64,000 nt of DNA from Rhytidiadelphus loreus (Eukaryota > Streptophyta > Bryopsida > Hypnales > Hylocomiaceae). A program made the position numbers and the translations under genes. Below are positions 1-11,840 of this stretch, piece after piece. How positions within the stretch are numbered: the first letter of the stretch is position 1; the number at the start of each line of letters is the position of its first letter. Below the pieces are notes generated by a model. The model was not told the origin of the DNA. It ran no database searches and saw only the letters and a list, made by a program, of their open reading frames with translations. The DNA lies in contig OX344762.1 of NCBI GenBank assembly GCA_947034895.1, positions 36,498,760 through 36,562,759 on the forward strand, read 5' to 3'.

Positions 1-699
1 TTAGTGGTCTACACACTACAAAATACACAAACCACATTAAAAGCACAAGTTAGAAAAAATGAGAACATAAATCCGCACTCCCACACTCCTGCGTACACAA
101 GAACTTGCTAATGCCCGCCTTTCTGCCCTCCTACCTACACGAGCCTCTATGTCAAATCATGCCCCAATAGAAATCTTCAACATCAAGGAAAGAGCTAGAC
201 AACATTTAAGGGGCGGTGTATGATTTTCCTCCTTCCTGCAAAGGCAATCCTACATTCAACAGCCTTCAGTGAAAATAGAACCACTTAAGCACATTTAAAT
301 GGTGACCAAAGCTCTCTTCAGCCTCCATTTGCTTCCAAAACCAATAATGAACGAAACCAAAGAAGAACCAAACTAATAAATATGAACCAAAATAAACATG
401 AACCAAAACAAACAAGAACCAAAACAAACAAGAACCAAGCAAGAACCAAACCACAACCTATAATGAACAACAAGCAAGAATTATAATGAATAACAAGAAA
501 AAAAATAGAATCCAGAAAACATTCCAAACCCAAATTGTTGTTACCTACTGTATCAAAGCTTATTTTGCAACAAAGTGAGACAATAAACCACTAAAGGATA
601 GAACTGAAAAACCAAAGCCATGAAAAACAAACAAAATAGGATACAAGAGCAGTTCCAAAGAAAAAAAATGAAAAGAAAAGGGGGGGGGGTTGAAGTAAC
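1..699. other. AT-rich flank with AACCAAAACAAACAAG-type simple repeat
   Basis: No gene is supported here. From about 340 to 480 the plus strand is a degenerate minisatellite of AACCAAA, AACAAACAAG and AAGAACC units roughly 10-16 bases long. A G run lies at about 681-690. The small open frames are translations of this repeat. The degenerate hAT-like reading may extend into the right edge of this stretch. Confidence 0.5.
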
Positions 700-1355
700 C
701 AAACCTACGAACTACCATTGAATATTTCCTTGCATGCACTAGAATCCTTCTCCATGACAAATAAGTGTTCCCGTGTCACTTTGCAATGGTAGCATGCAAA
801 CACTTTGGTAATCCCAAGGTTCAAGACCAAGTAGGAAACACCTTCTTCCTCCATCACCCTCTACTCCATTGGAATTGTAGCACAAGTGAGAGAAATTAGT
901 TGTTGGTATCGCTAGAACTCTACTATCAAGAATGTTGTGGTGTCGTCTACAAACATTTTGGCCAAATCAGCTTGGCAAACTTTTATGGATTGTATAAAGT
1001 TACAAATGAAAATTTCATAGGATTGTGACAATTTCATCAAGCAGTGAATAGTATTCAACATAAGGATGAAGCATGCAAGGGAAAGCAAAAATTCAATATT
1101 AGAGAAGTAATCAAAGTTGATAACTGCAACACAGTGTCCTTTTTGGCTAGCATCGGCCATATATACACCCATTTTAATTAGAAGTGTCTTGTATTTAGCC
1201 ATGATCTGCTGGACGGGACTACGTATTGAGACCCACTATGTTTCCACATTCATGACCATCTTATTAGTTTCCATCAAATTTAAGAATTTTTGAAGCTTAG
1301 TGTGCCGCGTGTGGTTGTGGAAAAAATAAGAGTACAATAGTTGGGACAAGGCCTT
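700..1355 (-). pseudogene. hAT-like transposase, C-terminal part (split by R1)
   Basis: Read on minus from 1355, the frame gives LSQLLYSYFFHN, then a tryptophan reached through an in-frame TAG, then AKYKTLLIKM, FLLSLACFILMLNTIHCLMK and FICNFIQSIKVCQADLAKM. This order (SxYSYF, LMET, TRW-like, LACxLPLLxxxHxLIK, IKVCQ) is that of plant and animal hAT-like transposases related to DUF4371/C17orf113-type proteins. After a stop near 912 similarity continues weakly (IPMEY, VSYLVLNLGITKVFA, VTRE) to about 700. The N-terminal half lies at 23865-24529 on the same strand, and joining the two across R1 keeps the frame. It is a dead gene. The family call rests on recognised pattern, not on a search. Confidence 0.72.
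1351..1355. repeat. Decayed 5-bp target-site duplication of R1 (left)
   Basis: GCCTT here faces ACCTC at 23865-23869. The two differ by two transitions, as expected for an old duplication. Removing R1 and one copy restores the hAT frame as RLE-ALSQLLYS. Confidence 0.55.
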
Positions 1356-1865
1356 TGTGAGTTCCAAATTCATCATTTGGGACTCATAGTTTTCTTTTTT
1401 TTAGATTGTTGCATTTAAAGTCATAATATTATACTAAAAGTCCAAAAAAGAGTGGAGAACCAAAATAGGTATGTCACATGCTAGTTTAGCTTTTGGTCAT
1501 AAATAGCCTTTTACCCTTAGAACACCCCTAAAAACCACTTGTACATAGGTTAGAACTACAAAGTAGTGGAAAACAACAGGCTTGCAGGGAACTTACTCGA
1601 AATCCTAAACTCCAATACATGTGACTATGCTTGGCTAAATTGGTCCCAGAAGAGATGGGAAGGTCCTTACGTAAATCTCCAAACATAGATTTTAGTTTTC
1701 CCATTCTATCGGCAAAATATTAGGAACCCCAATTGTTAGTATATAGGTGTCACTTTTCCAAGACAGGCCATACGGAGGAATCTACGGTCACCGGACGGTG
1801 CTCTAGGATCATAAGCATGTTAGGAAGTCAACAATAAAATCGATTTGCCAAGATTTCCTCACATG

Positions 1866-2660
1866 CACTACAAAAAAGAGAGTACATTTGCGACTGCAAA
1901 GAATGACTGCTTTGCAGTCATTCCGGACACTTTCGACTGCAAAATGACTTAAGCGTTTTGAAGTCATTGTGGCCAAGTCATTTACGGAAATGACTGCTAG
2001 CGTATTATCACCGTCCAATGCTGCCAAGGATGAAAAAATGGATGACAATGAAGTTGGTTAAAGGGAGAAAGAAAAGAAGGTTAAGGAAATGAGATATAAA
2101 CTGCCATGTGGAAAGCGACTTCACTTTCTAGGTGACGTGGACGTCTAGGTGGCCAGTCATTTGTAAGTCATGATTAAGTTACGTCAGACCCGTAATGAAT
2201 CCAATATGGACATCCACGTGGACAGTCACTTTTAAGTCATTTTTAAGTTAGGTCTTACCCCTCATGAATCTGACGTGGACATCTACGTGGCCAGTCATTA
2301 GCAAGTCATTTGCAAGTTCTACCAGATCTTTTCTGCAGCTGACGTGGACAGTCGGCTGTAGTGTTTTTGTAGTCACATGGCAGTTGTGAAAGAGTCGTAT
2401 TGGGAGTCATACAGGTTTACGCTTCGGGTCACTTTGTAGTCGTGTGAAAGTCATGCAATAGTAGGGGGCAATTCCCGTGTCCGAAAGGGAGTCATACATC
2501 AGTCATTTGGAAGTCAAGTTCACATTTGCATTGCAAATGTGGGATGCATTATTCGGGGATATGGTTTTCACGTAGTCGCAGGGACGTACATTTGCAGTCA
2601 TGGTTAATTTATTCCTTCTAATTGAATCCAGCTACAATGGACGTGCTATCATCGGTGACT
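1866..2660. repeat. E1 left terminal and subterminal repeats
   Basis: After the CACTA terminus come repeated AGTCATT/AATGACT and GACTGCAAA motifs in both orientations. From about 2130 to 2320 there are two to three diverged units of roughly 80 bases containing ACGTGGACATCYACGTGG, CAGTCAYT and AAGTCATTT. Subterminal arrays of short motifs are the binding sites of the TnpA/Tnp1 protein in En/Spm elements. That the AGTCA motif does this job here is inferred from position and copy number. Confidence 0.75.
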
Positions 2661-3009
2661 ACTACTAACGTACAATGAATGACATTATAGGCTACATTCA
2701 AGCCAATTTATACTTGCGAAAACATTGAGAAGTACCTATGTACTTGTGGACTGCAGGCACTACCCATGCTACATGTACATGACTCACAAACTAGACCACT
2801 ACATTTAGAAACCCAAAATTGCAATTACCACATGCTCATCAACATCATAGCCACTATGCAATGCTAACAAGGAGAAAGTGAGGAAGGAAGTTTCTGATTT
2901 GATTATGAAGATGAAGAGTAGGGTCTCTAGGTCATTTACAACAGCCATCACTGCATTGGCACAAGTCTAAAAGAAGAGGCTACTCATCACAGACAAGGGC
3001 AATTGAGGT
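2661..3009. other. Non-coding tract downstream of the tnp1-like gene of E1
   Basis: No coding signal. This is probably the 3' untranslated and spacer region of the minus-strand tnp1-like gene. Confidence 0.4.
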
Positions 3010-3276
3010 TCAAGGGGAAAGTTTTATATACTTAGAGTCCCATATTGCAGTACTCCCCTTCGCATCTTGAATTACCAGCTGGTCTGTGTCGTCGTTGGGG
3101 TACATGAGCGCCACTCCAAACGCTAGAATGTCACGCACGTCCACCCTATACCAGGACTCCGGAATCTCTCGACAGTGGAACTTGTGTTCACCCGAGATGC
3201 CACTAATGATCCCCTCCGCCACTTTTTGCCGCACGGACCGAGGGTTCATGAGGAACACTCTGTCGCCGACTTTCCA
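3010..3276 (-). CDS. Transposase_23-like C-terminal exon of the E1 tnp1-like gene
   Basis: A good acceptor (TGATGCAG) precedes WKVGDRVFLMNP. The exon continues VAEGIISGISGEHKFH, YRVDVRDIL, MYPNDDTDQLVIQDAKGS and ends WDSKYIKLSP. This follows the TNP1/En/Spm C-terminal domain layout: a 'VxLxNP' strand, 'VAxGxI', then 'DAxGxxxxW'. The same domain is found split in E5 (29184-29276 and 56095-56282) with residue-for-residue spacing, and a variant sits at the N-terminus of the DUF7869-like proteins of E2 and E4. The exon alone is intact. Confidence 0.68.
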   Translation of the reverse strand, partial: WKVGDRVFLMNPRSVRQKVAEGIISGISGEHKFHCREIPESWYRVDVRDILAFGVALMYPNDDTDQLVIQDAKGSTAIWDSKYIKLSP

Positions 3277-4788
3277 CTGCATCAGGCAACTAATTAGAGA
3301 CTGCACTGTTCCTCAAAGTACCGTCTGCATATTTCTGCACTAAAGTGAAGGTGACTGGCTCCTGACTTCTTGGTGACTTCTACAATAAATGTGACTTCCT
3401 CCTGACTTCCCGGTGACTTCTACAGAGTGCTGCACTGACTTCTACATGATTACATGAAGACTTGTTACTTTTCCAACATGTGACTTTACTAGCGTCTACC
3501 TGAATGTGCAAAGGCCTCGGAAGGCAACCTGCAGTACTATGTTCTCCTATTACAAACACCGGATATTGCATACCCAATGGTGTAGAAGTTGCACATGTGC
3601 TCGCGAGTGCACATGCAACATTCGGAGACGTGTAGACATCATTATACTACCCACGTGGTACTTACCTTGACGTACTTAGGGGACCTACATAGTAGACAAC
3701 AACGACGCGGTTTTGACTAACATTTTCAAATACCGCACAACATTCTAGCACTATCTTATTGGAAAACCACTAAACCGTTAGTTACGCTGGGCTGGTCGAA
3801 TTCTTAGTGTGTAGGGAACCTGCAAGCATGTTGAAACAATTTAGACTTTGGGAAATACATGAAGGACGTCAACTTCATATTAGTGGTAGCCCATGACCTA
3901 CGTGTGTGTGCAGAATCACATGCAGTTTACTTCATCACGGCTTTACATACCCAAACTGGCTTTACATCACTGGCGGCTTACTTTCCATCACAAGTGAACT
4001 TACTCAAAAATTGAATAATGGGACTACAAAGCCAGAACAGCACTTCCTGAAATCCCATATTCTCTAGACTGTTTTCGCAGAACTAAATTTTTTTGGCTTA
4101 CTATTTACTCCCCCAAGATGACTCTATTACCACTGTTGACACTTCTCAAAATTAACAGAATAGTGCCTATTACAGACGTTTTGTGACCTTCATAAATGCG
4201 GACAATCCATCATTTATTCATGGAACTCTTGTACAACTATACATTCCTACCATCGAAGTAATGGGGAGACACATAGAAATGCCTACATGACGATTTCTTT
4301 GGAAAAAAACATGACTTCGTACTGTTTAATTATTGGTCACGGGTCTATAAGATTTACACCTGGGAGACATTTGGAGATAAACCACTCATCTACTGTTGTG
4401 TTCAGTTTTCTTTAGTCCGATGGCGATACAGCCGCCGTGACAATAAAAGACGCGGCTACATTGACAGCGTGGAATGACGGTTTTGGATTCCACTTGTAAG
4501 GGATAAACTTTATTCACATGCAACCTCTACGTGACTACGGGATGACAGGAACTTCACTCAAATATGACTTCTACCAGCTAAGAAATAACAATGACACTGT
4601 AGTCCGACTTCATAGTGACCACTGTTTGACTAGAACAGTGGCATCGACAAAGGAAATGGTCAATTCCAACTTACCTTCTTTGCACCTACGTCATGTCTTT
4701 TCTCGGTGGCCGATACTATCTTAGTCTTTGACTCCAGCTTCTGCGTCCGTCCCTACATATACACGGGAGCACTTGTTAAATATTATAG

Positions 4789-6003
4789 TTACTTGAAGGT
4801 GAGGGGACGCACTCTCAGCACAAAGCAGTGGTCTGTCCCTTCACCTTCCACAACATCCATAAATTCATATGGTGCTCCACTTCTGCGTCTTTGGATCATT
4901 TCTGTCATGGATTCGTTCACCACTTTCGGGTACTTTGATCGAAAGGTAGTCACGTCGGGGCATTTCCATAACGCCTCCAACAACGGCCACAAGTAACATT
5001 TCAAGTATTCTTTGTCGTCAGCCAAGGTGCGAAGCCACTTCACATAGAACGGAGTACTGATTAGGACGTTGGTAGGTGAATTGCAATCTACTCTACGACT
5101 ATTATTATCAATAATGAACGTCGTTTCTACAGTAAACGAAGGCCACGCTGCGTACACGGAGCTCAAGTTCTTCCACACCAATGTTCGTTTACCTTCTTCT
5201 TCCTCTTGGACGTGGCAACAATCACTTGACCAAGAAAATAAGGGATCCACATTACCTCCCACCTGAAGTGTGCTAAGCATGCACTCAACAACGTCTGCCA
5301 TATAAGGAGTTGGCTCGCTGCCCCAAAATGCTACTGTGAAATGCTGAAAACACCGGTTCAGAAAGGGTTTCAGCCATGGTCTGAATACTACTCTACGAAG
5401 CTTTGTTTTAGCACTTGGATGAATTCTAGTATTCGGATTCTTTTCTGTCAGCAAACTACAGTCCAGTAGCGTGCCATGAACATTGAAAATGACCAACTTT
5501 GTCCTCCCCCCACTAATCCCGCCTTTCCTTTCAAGCAAAATGTCAATCACTGACTTCGAAATGACCTCATGCAACGCACATGGGAGAATGTGCGCGGAAG
5601 GGCAAACCTTCAAGGGCGACTTTGCAGGTTTTCTGCCCTTCTTTGCCGGCGCAGCTGGAACTTCCCCGCCTACAACGGTTTTCCCCACGGCCTCCTCAAC
5701 GACCTCCTCTCCGCATGCTTTTCCAGCGCCCACCTCCCTGGGCTCATCGTCCTTCGTGCCTTCATCCACTTCTGCAGCTCCACTTCTAGTGACGCTCTTC
5801 AGAATGTTGGGAATGACTTTGGAAGAATCACCAGGAGTGCCCGCGTCACTAGACTGCAACTGCTCCTTCATTTTTGCGGTACATTTTTCAGCTACAACAC
5901 TTTTCTCGGGGTGTTCACTGTGGTCCTCCTTTGGTGGACTCCCTTCGCCACCAACGTTCTGTCTCGGTCCTACTACAACGACGCCCTGCACTGCATCTTC
6001 CAC
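4789..6003 (-). CDS. FCP1-like (HAD/NLI-interacting) phosphatase module inside the tnp1-like gene, probably inactive
   Basis: The frame has a disordered N-terminal 130 residues, then KLVIFNVHGTLLDCSLL, RRVVFRPWLKPFLNRCF, FTVAFWGSEPT and TTFIIDNNSRRVDCNSPTNV. These match, in order, motif 1 (DxDGTL), the RP-(x)-FL helix, the 'vvWtS' strand and the 'iLvDDSPxkxxxNPxN' motif of FCP1/SCP phosphatases. The catalytic DxD is NVH here and the DD pair is DN, so activity is unlikely. It joins the upstream frame (ending at 6005) if one base of the T8 run is removed (DPFF-LEVEDAVQG). The stop lies at 4789. Its position between Transposase_24 and Transposase_23 suggests a captured domain in the tnp1 protein, although a separate gene cannot be excluded. 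Confidence 0.62.
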   Translation of the reverse strand: MEDAVQGVVVVGPRQNVGGEGSPPKEDHSEHPEKSVVAEKCTAKMKEQLQSSDAGTPGDSSKVIPNILKSVTRSGAAEVDEGTKDDEPREVGAGKACGEEVVEEAVGKTVVGGEVPAAPAKKGRKPAKSPLKVCPSAHILPCALHEVISKSVIDILLERKGGISGGRTKLVIFNVHGTLLDCSLLTEKNPNTRIHPSAKTKLRRVVFRPWLKPFLNRCFQHFTVAFWGSEPTPYMADVVECMLSTLQVGGNVDPLFSWSSDCCHVQEEEEGKRTLVWKNLSSVYAAWPSFTVETTFIIDNNSRRVDCNSPTNVLISTPFYVKWLRTLADDKEYLKCYLWPLLEALWKCPDVTTFRSKYPKVVNESMTEMIQRRRSGAPYEFMDVVEGEGTDHCFVLRVRPLTFK

Positions 6004-9000
6004 TTCAAGAAAAAAAAGGGTCAGAGTCAGCGCGTGGATTGGTTGGGGGAGGCACCTCCACTGCTATAGGGGGGGTCACTTTCTGGACACTACGGCCCTC
6101 ATCACCTTCCTTGCTGCCCCCCTCCGGAAGACTTGCGTCTACTTTAGGTGGAGATGCTTCCCGGTCTTCTACTTTCCACCGCGGTGACAAAGCTGGGCGA
6201 GGCTCACAGTTTGGGAGGTCGTCGTCAGACACAAGTGTCATGTCTGCCCTTGTGGCTAGTTGGGATGGGTTCGGGATATTTGCGTTTCCTAAGGCAGGGC
6301 CCTTTCTATGTTTTCCTTTCCCTACACGGTGCTGAACGAGGTTTGCAACTTCTACAACTTTCTTCCGGGAATTCGGCAGAAAGCCCGCAACGTCCAAGCG
6401 CACTCCCCCTCCAGACTCAAAAGGATCATCTAGTGCCGACTGTGTGATTGAAGGGCTGCCTTCGTCAATAAGCTTGGACCTTCCCATATAGTTCTGGAAC
6501 ATCGACCGCAAATCCTCTATTGCAGTCGCCTGTGCATTTGAATTGGCCATGATTTGAATGAACTTCATGTCCACTTCCTGCTTCAAAGACTCCACTACTG
6601 ACCTGAGAGAGGAGTCATCGCCGCTTGAACCCTATCGAGGTACAACACAGAAACACAACAAGCGAAATCAGTCTTCTGTCATATAGAAGTAATGTCTAGT
6701 ATTGTAGTTGTCCTCAAGTCATTTTGGAGTAACCTCACTGACTTCTAGTGACTGGAAAATAACTCCACAACTCAAGGACAACTTCCCCGCGACTGCATAC
6801 TAGTTTGTGAATATGTCGGGAGTAATGACACCGTTTTCTGTCAACATGTAAAAGGCGGCAAACAACTTCAATTTCTCAGGCAGTGCTGTGAAGGGACCCA
6901 AAGCCCTCAAGACACCTGTCTGTACACATTTCGTCACCCAAAGTGCAATTAGATGAACATTGTACAAAACTGCACGCGCATGGAAGAGGTTTACAATGCA
7001 TTGCAGTACTTTGGAATTACCTACAACAGTAGGAGAACAATACCTACGAACAAATTTCCTCACGACAGCATGTTCTACACTGCATTCACAATACTAATCT
7101 CAGAGTTGGTCCTCAATGGATAAGGAGGGCCATACAAAAAGATAGTACAGAACATAGTCATTTGCGGAGCCCCTTCCAAATACAAAAGAATGTATAGAAG
7201 GATTGAAGATGTAATTCACATCAGCCGCCACACTCTCATACCCGACAGAACTTACCAACATTCTAATGGGACAATATTGATGAATAAATAGTAAAGAGTT
7301 CCACAGTTATCTTACCTTTGGGGCAAATCCATCAGGGGTACCATAGTTAGAGAGAGGATCCATGTCTACCACCCCAAGAGTATTGTCCCCTCCTTCCACC
7401 TACAAAAGACCAAATCAGCGCGTATTAGTCAGGTAGAATGCCAAATATAGATCCACCAAAAATCATATGGGGTTGGTGTGGAGCAGAAAGAGGAACAAAG
7501 GCCACTCACCCGAGTTGGCCCAACAGAGTCCTTCCCAGACTTGCCTCGACGCCCCACTGTTTGGTAATTATGGACGCTTTGTCTTGCAATAGCCATCTTC
7601 TGCGCCTTCAGTTGTTGGGCATCGGTCTTCCAATACTCTATTAGTCGTTCCTACTGGTCATCGTTGACATGAATGGGGCATTTCGTGACTCCTTTCAGCC
7701 ACTTTGTCTTCAACCTAGATCTTTCAGACTTCAAGTACCTAGTTATGGCAATGCGAAAGCCGACCATGCTCAAGGGATGCCCCAGGTACTCGAACTCACT
7801 GTCCAGTACGTTCTTGAGCTTCTTCAAGGCATGCTGAGATTGTTTAGACCAGTCCACGACACTAATGTCCAAGAGCTTTGGGACGAAGTCCCGAATTGCA
7901 GAGTCCCATGCATTCTTTCCCGCGCATGCACCATCAATTTCACCGCCCTCCTGTACATACACTCGGTTGGGCTTCACTCCAGATTTTCGACGTTCACGGC
8001 TTCCCTGGTCGTACGCCAAAAGCCTCCTGCGTCGTGAAGATCGATCTCCGCTGTCCTGAGATGTTGATGGGGCGTCTGGCCACGAAGGTGGGTATGTTGG
8101 TGGACTGGGTCCCCAAGCCGGTGCTGGTGGCTGCGTAGTGGGTTGAGGCATCCATTGGCTGGGGACCCATGACCAACCGGGACCGTAAGGAGCAGCAGGG
8201 GGAGGAACTGCTACCCGATTGGGGACCCTCGCTGGCAACGTCAAGTGATCCATGCCTCGTTTGCGCTTCGCCCGTAGGTCAGTCAATGCTGTGGGTTCGT
8301 CCACGTCTTCCTCACTTGAATCAAAGACAATTTTCGCATGCCCACTGCATCACACAGCGCCACAAAGTCCAGGGTTAAAATTTGGACTCTAAGAGCCCAT
8401 CTCTGTAAGCGCACAAAACATCGCAGAGTTCAAAATTGAGTACCCTTGAGCAATGCACACGCCTCCGAATGCGCCCTAAAACATGGAGGAGTTTAGAAGA
8501 AGAGCACCCTCCATGAATGCATACACCTCTGGATGAGATGTATACAATACTCTTGGAAGTACGCTCGTCATCCGAAAATGGGACGACTTGTAGAAACCCT
8601 AAGCACAAATCAAAAGATCGTGAAAACAAAGTACCTGCGGCAGCCGGGTCCTTGGAGGATTGCTGCTGAACTTTACCATAAGCTATTGCAAGATTCATCA
8701 TACCTTCTGCGATGGCCTTCTCATTGGACTCCGTCACCTTCGACGAGGAATCGTGTCCGCTCGACATGTCGCTCCACACAACTCTTCTTGTTTTCCTCTG
8801 ACCGCTACACGGAATCGTTTCCGAGCGTCCTCGAAGGCCACGCCTTGGCAAAACCCTCCGCTTCTGCGTCTTCTCCTTTTGTCCCACCACGCGCGCAATT
8901 CCAGTCTTCTTTCTTACGCTGTCGTCACTGTCAAAGAAGGAAAGCAGAACCACTCACGAAGACTAAGATTTGACATAATAGTTGCCACGAACAAAAGGGG

Positions 9001-9743
9001 TAGTCGCAACAATCTTCTAGAGGAACAGAAACATGCGCGCACAAATGAAAAGAGGCAGCGGAGACAGACCACAAAGGGGTTAGGGTTCACTCTCACAGTG
9101 CACAGATGGATACTGAAGCCCCCTCCCTATTGGAAAAGGTTCCACGTGGCCCACAAGTGGAAAAAGACGGCTACTACTTACTACGTCTCTTTCACGACTT
9201 CTGCATGACATAAGTATGACTCAAGAATGACTACATCTAAGTCATTCAGAAGTAAGACTTGGGAAAACACAACTTCCGTGTGATTACCAAACAACTACGC
9301 AAGACTCGAAAAATATAGCGGCAATGCAATTAATTGCGATGAGACCTAAACCCTAGCGTGGCGGCGCATAAGCGGTTTCTCCCAATTGTGGACGACAATT
9401 TTCAAAATAAGATGAAGTGTACGTACTAATGTACACCAAGACGTGAAAAAAAGGGCAACATGCAACTATGCATCTCATGCCATCTTTAAAACAAAAGAAA
9501 ATCGTGCCCAACTACGTCGAACCTACCAACACTGGAGTTAGCCCTGTAGATCCCAAATTTTCAGGTGAGGGGAAGCACAAACATGTAATAACTTACTCCA
9601 AAACTTGTTTGGCAAGAAGGATAGGCTCCAGCCTCTTCTGCACCTCCGCCACGTTCTTGTCCCTTCGAAGCTCGTATGAGCCTTTTGATTGAGGAGGGCT
9701 CCTAGGTGCATCGTCCATCGGAGTGTATTCAAACGTCAGTCCT

Positions 9744-11840
9744 CTGCAATAGAGCGTACTTCAGCAATCGCAATTGTGTTGTTGGCACAAGGGAAACAAG
9801 GGAAACTACCAATTGGAACTGCAGTATAGGGCTTCAAGCATGAGGGCGCAGAAGCGCAAAGGAGAGAAATCGTCGGAGCTGATTTACCAGTCGTCCTCGA
9901 AGTTCCGCACCAGCCGCCAAGATCGCCGTCGCTAAGGTGTTGTCTGGGAGCCACTTCTGAGTAGTTGCAAGCGCACGCGTTCTATACAAATGTCAGGCAA
10001 GGTTAGAGAGGTGCAATTAGGCGGATGATCATCAATTTCTAGGCTCTGCAATTATTTCATGCTTCCTTCACAGTTGAAAGGGTCGACCTGATCAACCTTC
10101 TCTTGATTTCAGGAGCACTGTTGTAACTTAAAACGCGAAGTCATTCAGATGTTCTGATGATGAGACCAACGGTAGTGGGGAGAGAAAGATTGATTAGGCG
10201 TTAATGACTATGAACGGCATTAACTACTACTGTACTCCTAGTTCAAGTCCGGCAGCAGGGTATTCCTTCACTACTATGTGAAGTTGTATTTGACGACTAA
10301 GTCTTCACTACGGTAAGTCACCTTTCTGTCACTTTTTTCATTGAGGACTCTTAAATGACTTACGGAAGTCATTTAAGAGTTGTATCTAAGTTGACTAGCA
10401 GTCGTTCAAGTATTCTTTTCTGATTTTTGTCAGGCCCATGGCGGCAGTAGGTTTTAGGGTTTATAGTGACGTGGCTAGTAATTGATTCTCTTCCATGACA
10501 AGTGCAACATCAGACATTTCCATAGAGACCCATGTCTGAGTATGCAGCAAGTGAACGTCGATTGACGAACTGCATTGTTTGACCCCCATGGTTAAAAGAA
10601 TCGTGTCACTGTAAGTGATGAAAAAAGAAGGCAGAAATTACGATATATGGAGGTCATGACTCTATGAATGTGAAGTTCTAGTCCACCTGGTATCTTCATC
10701 CTCTAAGTATCATGCAAGCATGCTTGTAGTATTTTGTTGTACACATGCTAGACAGTCACTTGTCAGTACATTCTGTCATACATTTAATTTATTGAATTGT
10801 TGGCGGCACTTACACTCTTATGTGCATGGCTTTCAGGGACGAAAACTTTTCTATATTGTTCACCAGAGAAACACACATTGCCATCCCCCGCCGCCACGTT
10901 TCACTGAAACTTTAGCATCACGGAGTTCAAAATGCAATGCGATGGTCAATCTTATGAGAAGACATTTACATCCCCATTTGCTGTGAAGGGGACATTGAGC
11001 TGTTAGAGACTCACGCTTTGTCTGTCATTTCCAAATTATAATGTCGTGCCATATAATTGTAAGCATTTCACAACAGTTCCACACTTTGTCGTGCCCAATA
11101 GCCACACATTGGAATGTCAGTTCTGCTCTAGACAAGTAGACATACGAAAGATGAAATTCTTTGATACTATGTTTCGAGATTCAAGCTAGAATTTGAGAAA
11201 ACACTCATTCCATGCAAATGTGCGTGTGAGGCATATCAAGCGAATGTGACAATTCTCTTGAGAAGTTGCAACAACTGTGATCAGAGTTGCAACGGAGTCG
11301 CTCTGACTGAAAATTACCCTACATACTTGCGTAGGGGGCCAATGAATCTAAAGGAGGCGTAAGTTGTTAATACATAACAAGTGTCATTAGCAATTTAGAG
11401 ATTGTAAGGTCAATGTGATGGGGGAGGGCATTCATTTACTTTTTGGTAAGGTCATTCCAAATTCCTAAAACCGCATTCATTGCGAGTTCATTTAGGTGTC
11501 TTAGTTCAGTATTCTTGCAGGATTTGTACACATTAAGTGCGTCTACCACTGTCAAGTAATTTTATGGTAGTGCACCAAAAAATAGTCAATTTTGACTATG
11601 CATGGCACAGACGTTTGCATGGCGAAGCTTGAACACGACAGTCCTTTGTATAGTCATTCTGTAGTTGCATGAGACATTATAAAGTCATTCTATTGTTACT
11701 CACAAAACTTCTGAGTCACTCCATAGAAACTCATCAGTCATTTTCTTGTGCTCACTAGAACTCTCACGCATCCATTCTAGTTCCCTGCAAAATGATTCCT
11801 TGTTCTAACTTTTACGTATGTGCTGATTGCAGCTAACATC
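9744..11840. promoter_or_regulatory. Divergent intergenic region between tnp1-like and tnp2 of E1
   Basis: About 2.1 kb separates the two divergent genes and probably holds both promoters and 5' untranslated exons. AGTCATT/AATGACT motifs like those of the element ends recur (for example near 10310-10410 and 11640-11750). A possible first exon of the minus gene may lie at about 9760-9960. No TATA box can be assigned with confidence. Confidence 0.4.

Larger units (their letters stand above)
3010..9743 (-). pseudogene. E1 tnp1-like gene: Transposase_24 + FCP1-like module + Transposase_23
   Basis: This is a multi-exon minus-strand gene. The exon at 9597-9743 codes for SYELRRDKNVAEVQKRLEPI, the usual lead-in to plant En/Spm transposase_24 proteins. 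An exon at about 8635-8930 and an exon at about 7511-8344 follow. The latter has a proline-rich stretch, then HALKKLKNVL, RSRLKTKWLKG, CPIHV and RLIEYWKTDAQQ, the Transposase_24 pattern. A TAG at 7651-7653 falls where the family has Trp (CPIHVNDDQ-stop-ERLIEYW). An exon lies at about 7318-7401. The exon at about 6640-4789 has an FCP1-like module and a frameshift at an A8/T8 run near 6009-6016. The exon at 3010-3276 is the Transposase_23-like C-terminus. The family protein binds subterminal repeats. Exon joins are by eye, and the phase of the join into 8344 does not fit cleanly. Confidence 0.7.

Noticed and set aside
5483..6187. 234-codon plus-strand frame
   Set aside because: It lies opposite the FCP1-like module and is compositionally a shadow of it; no domain pattern.
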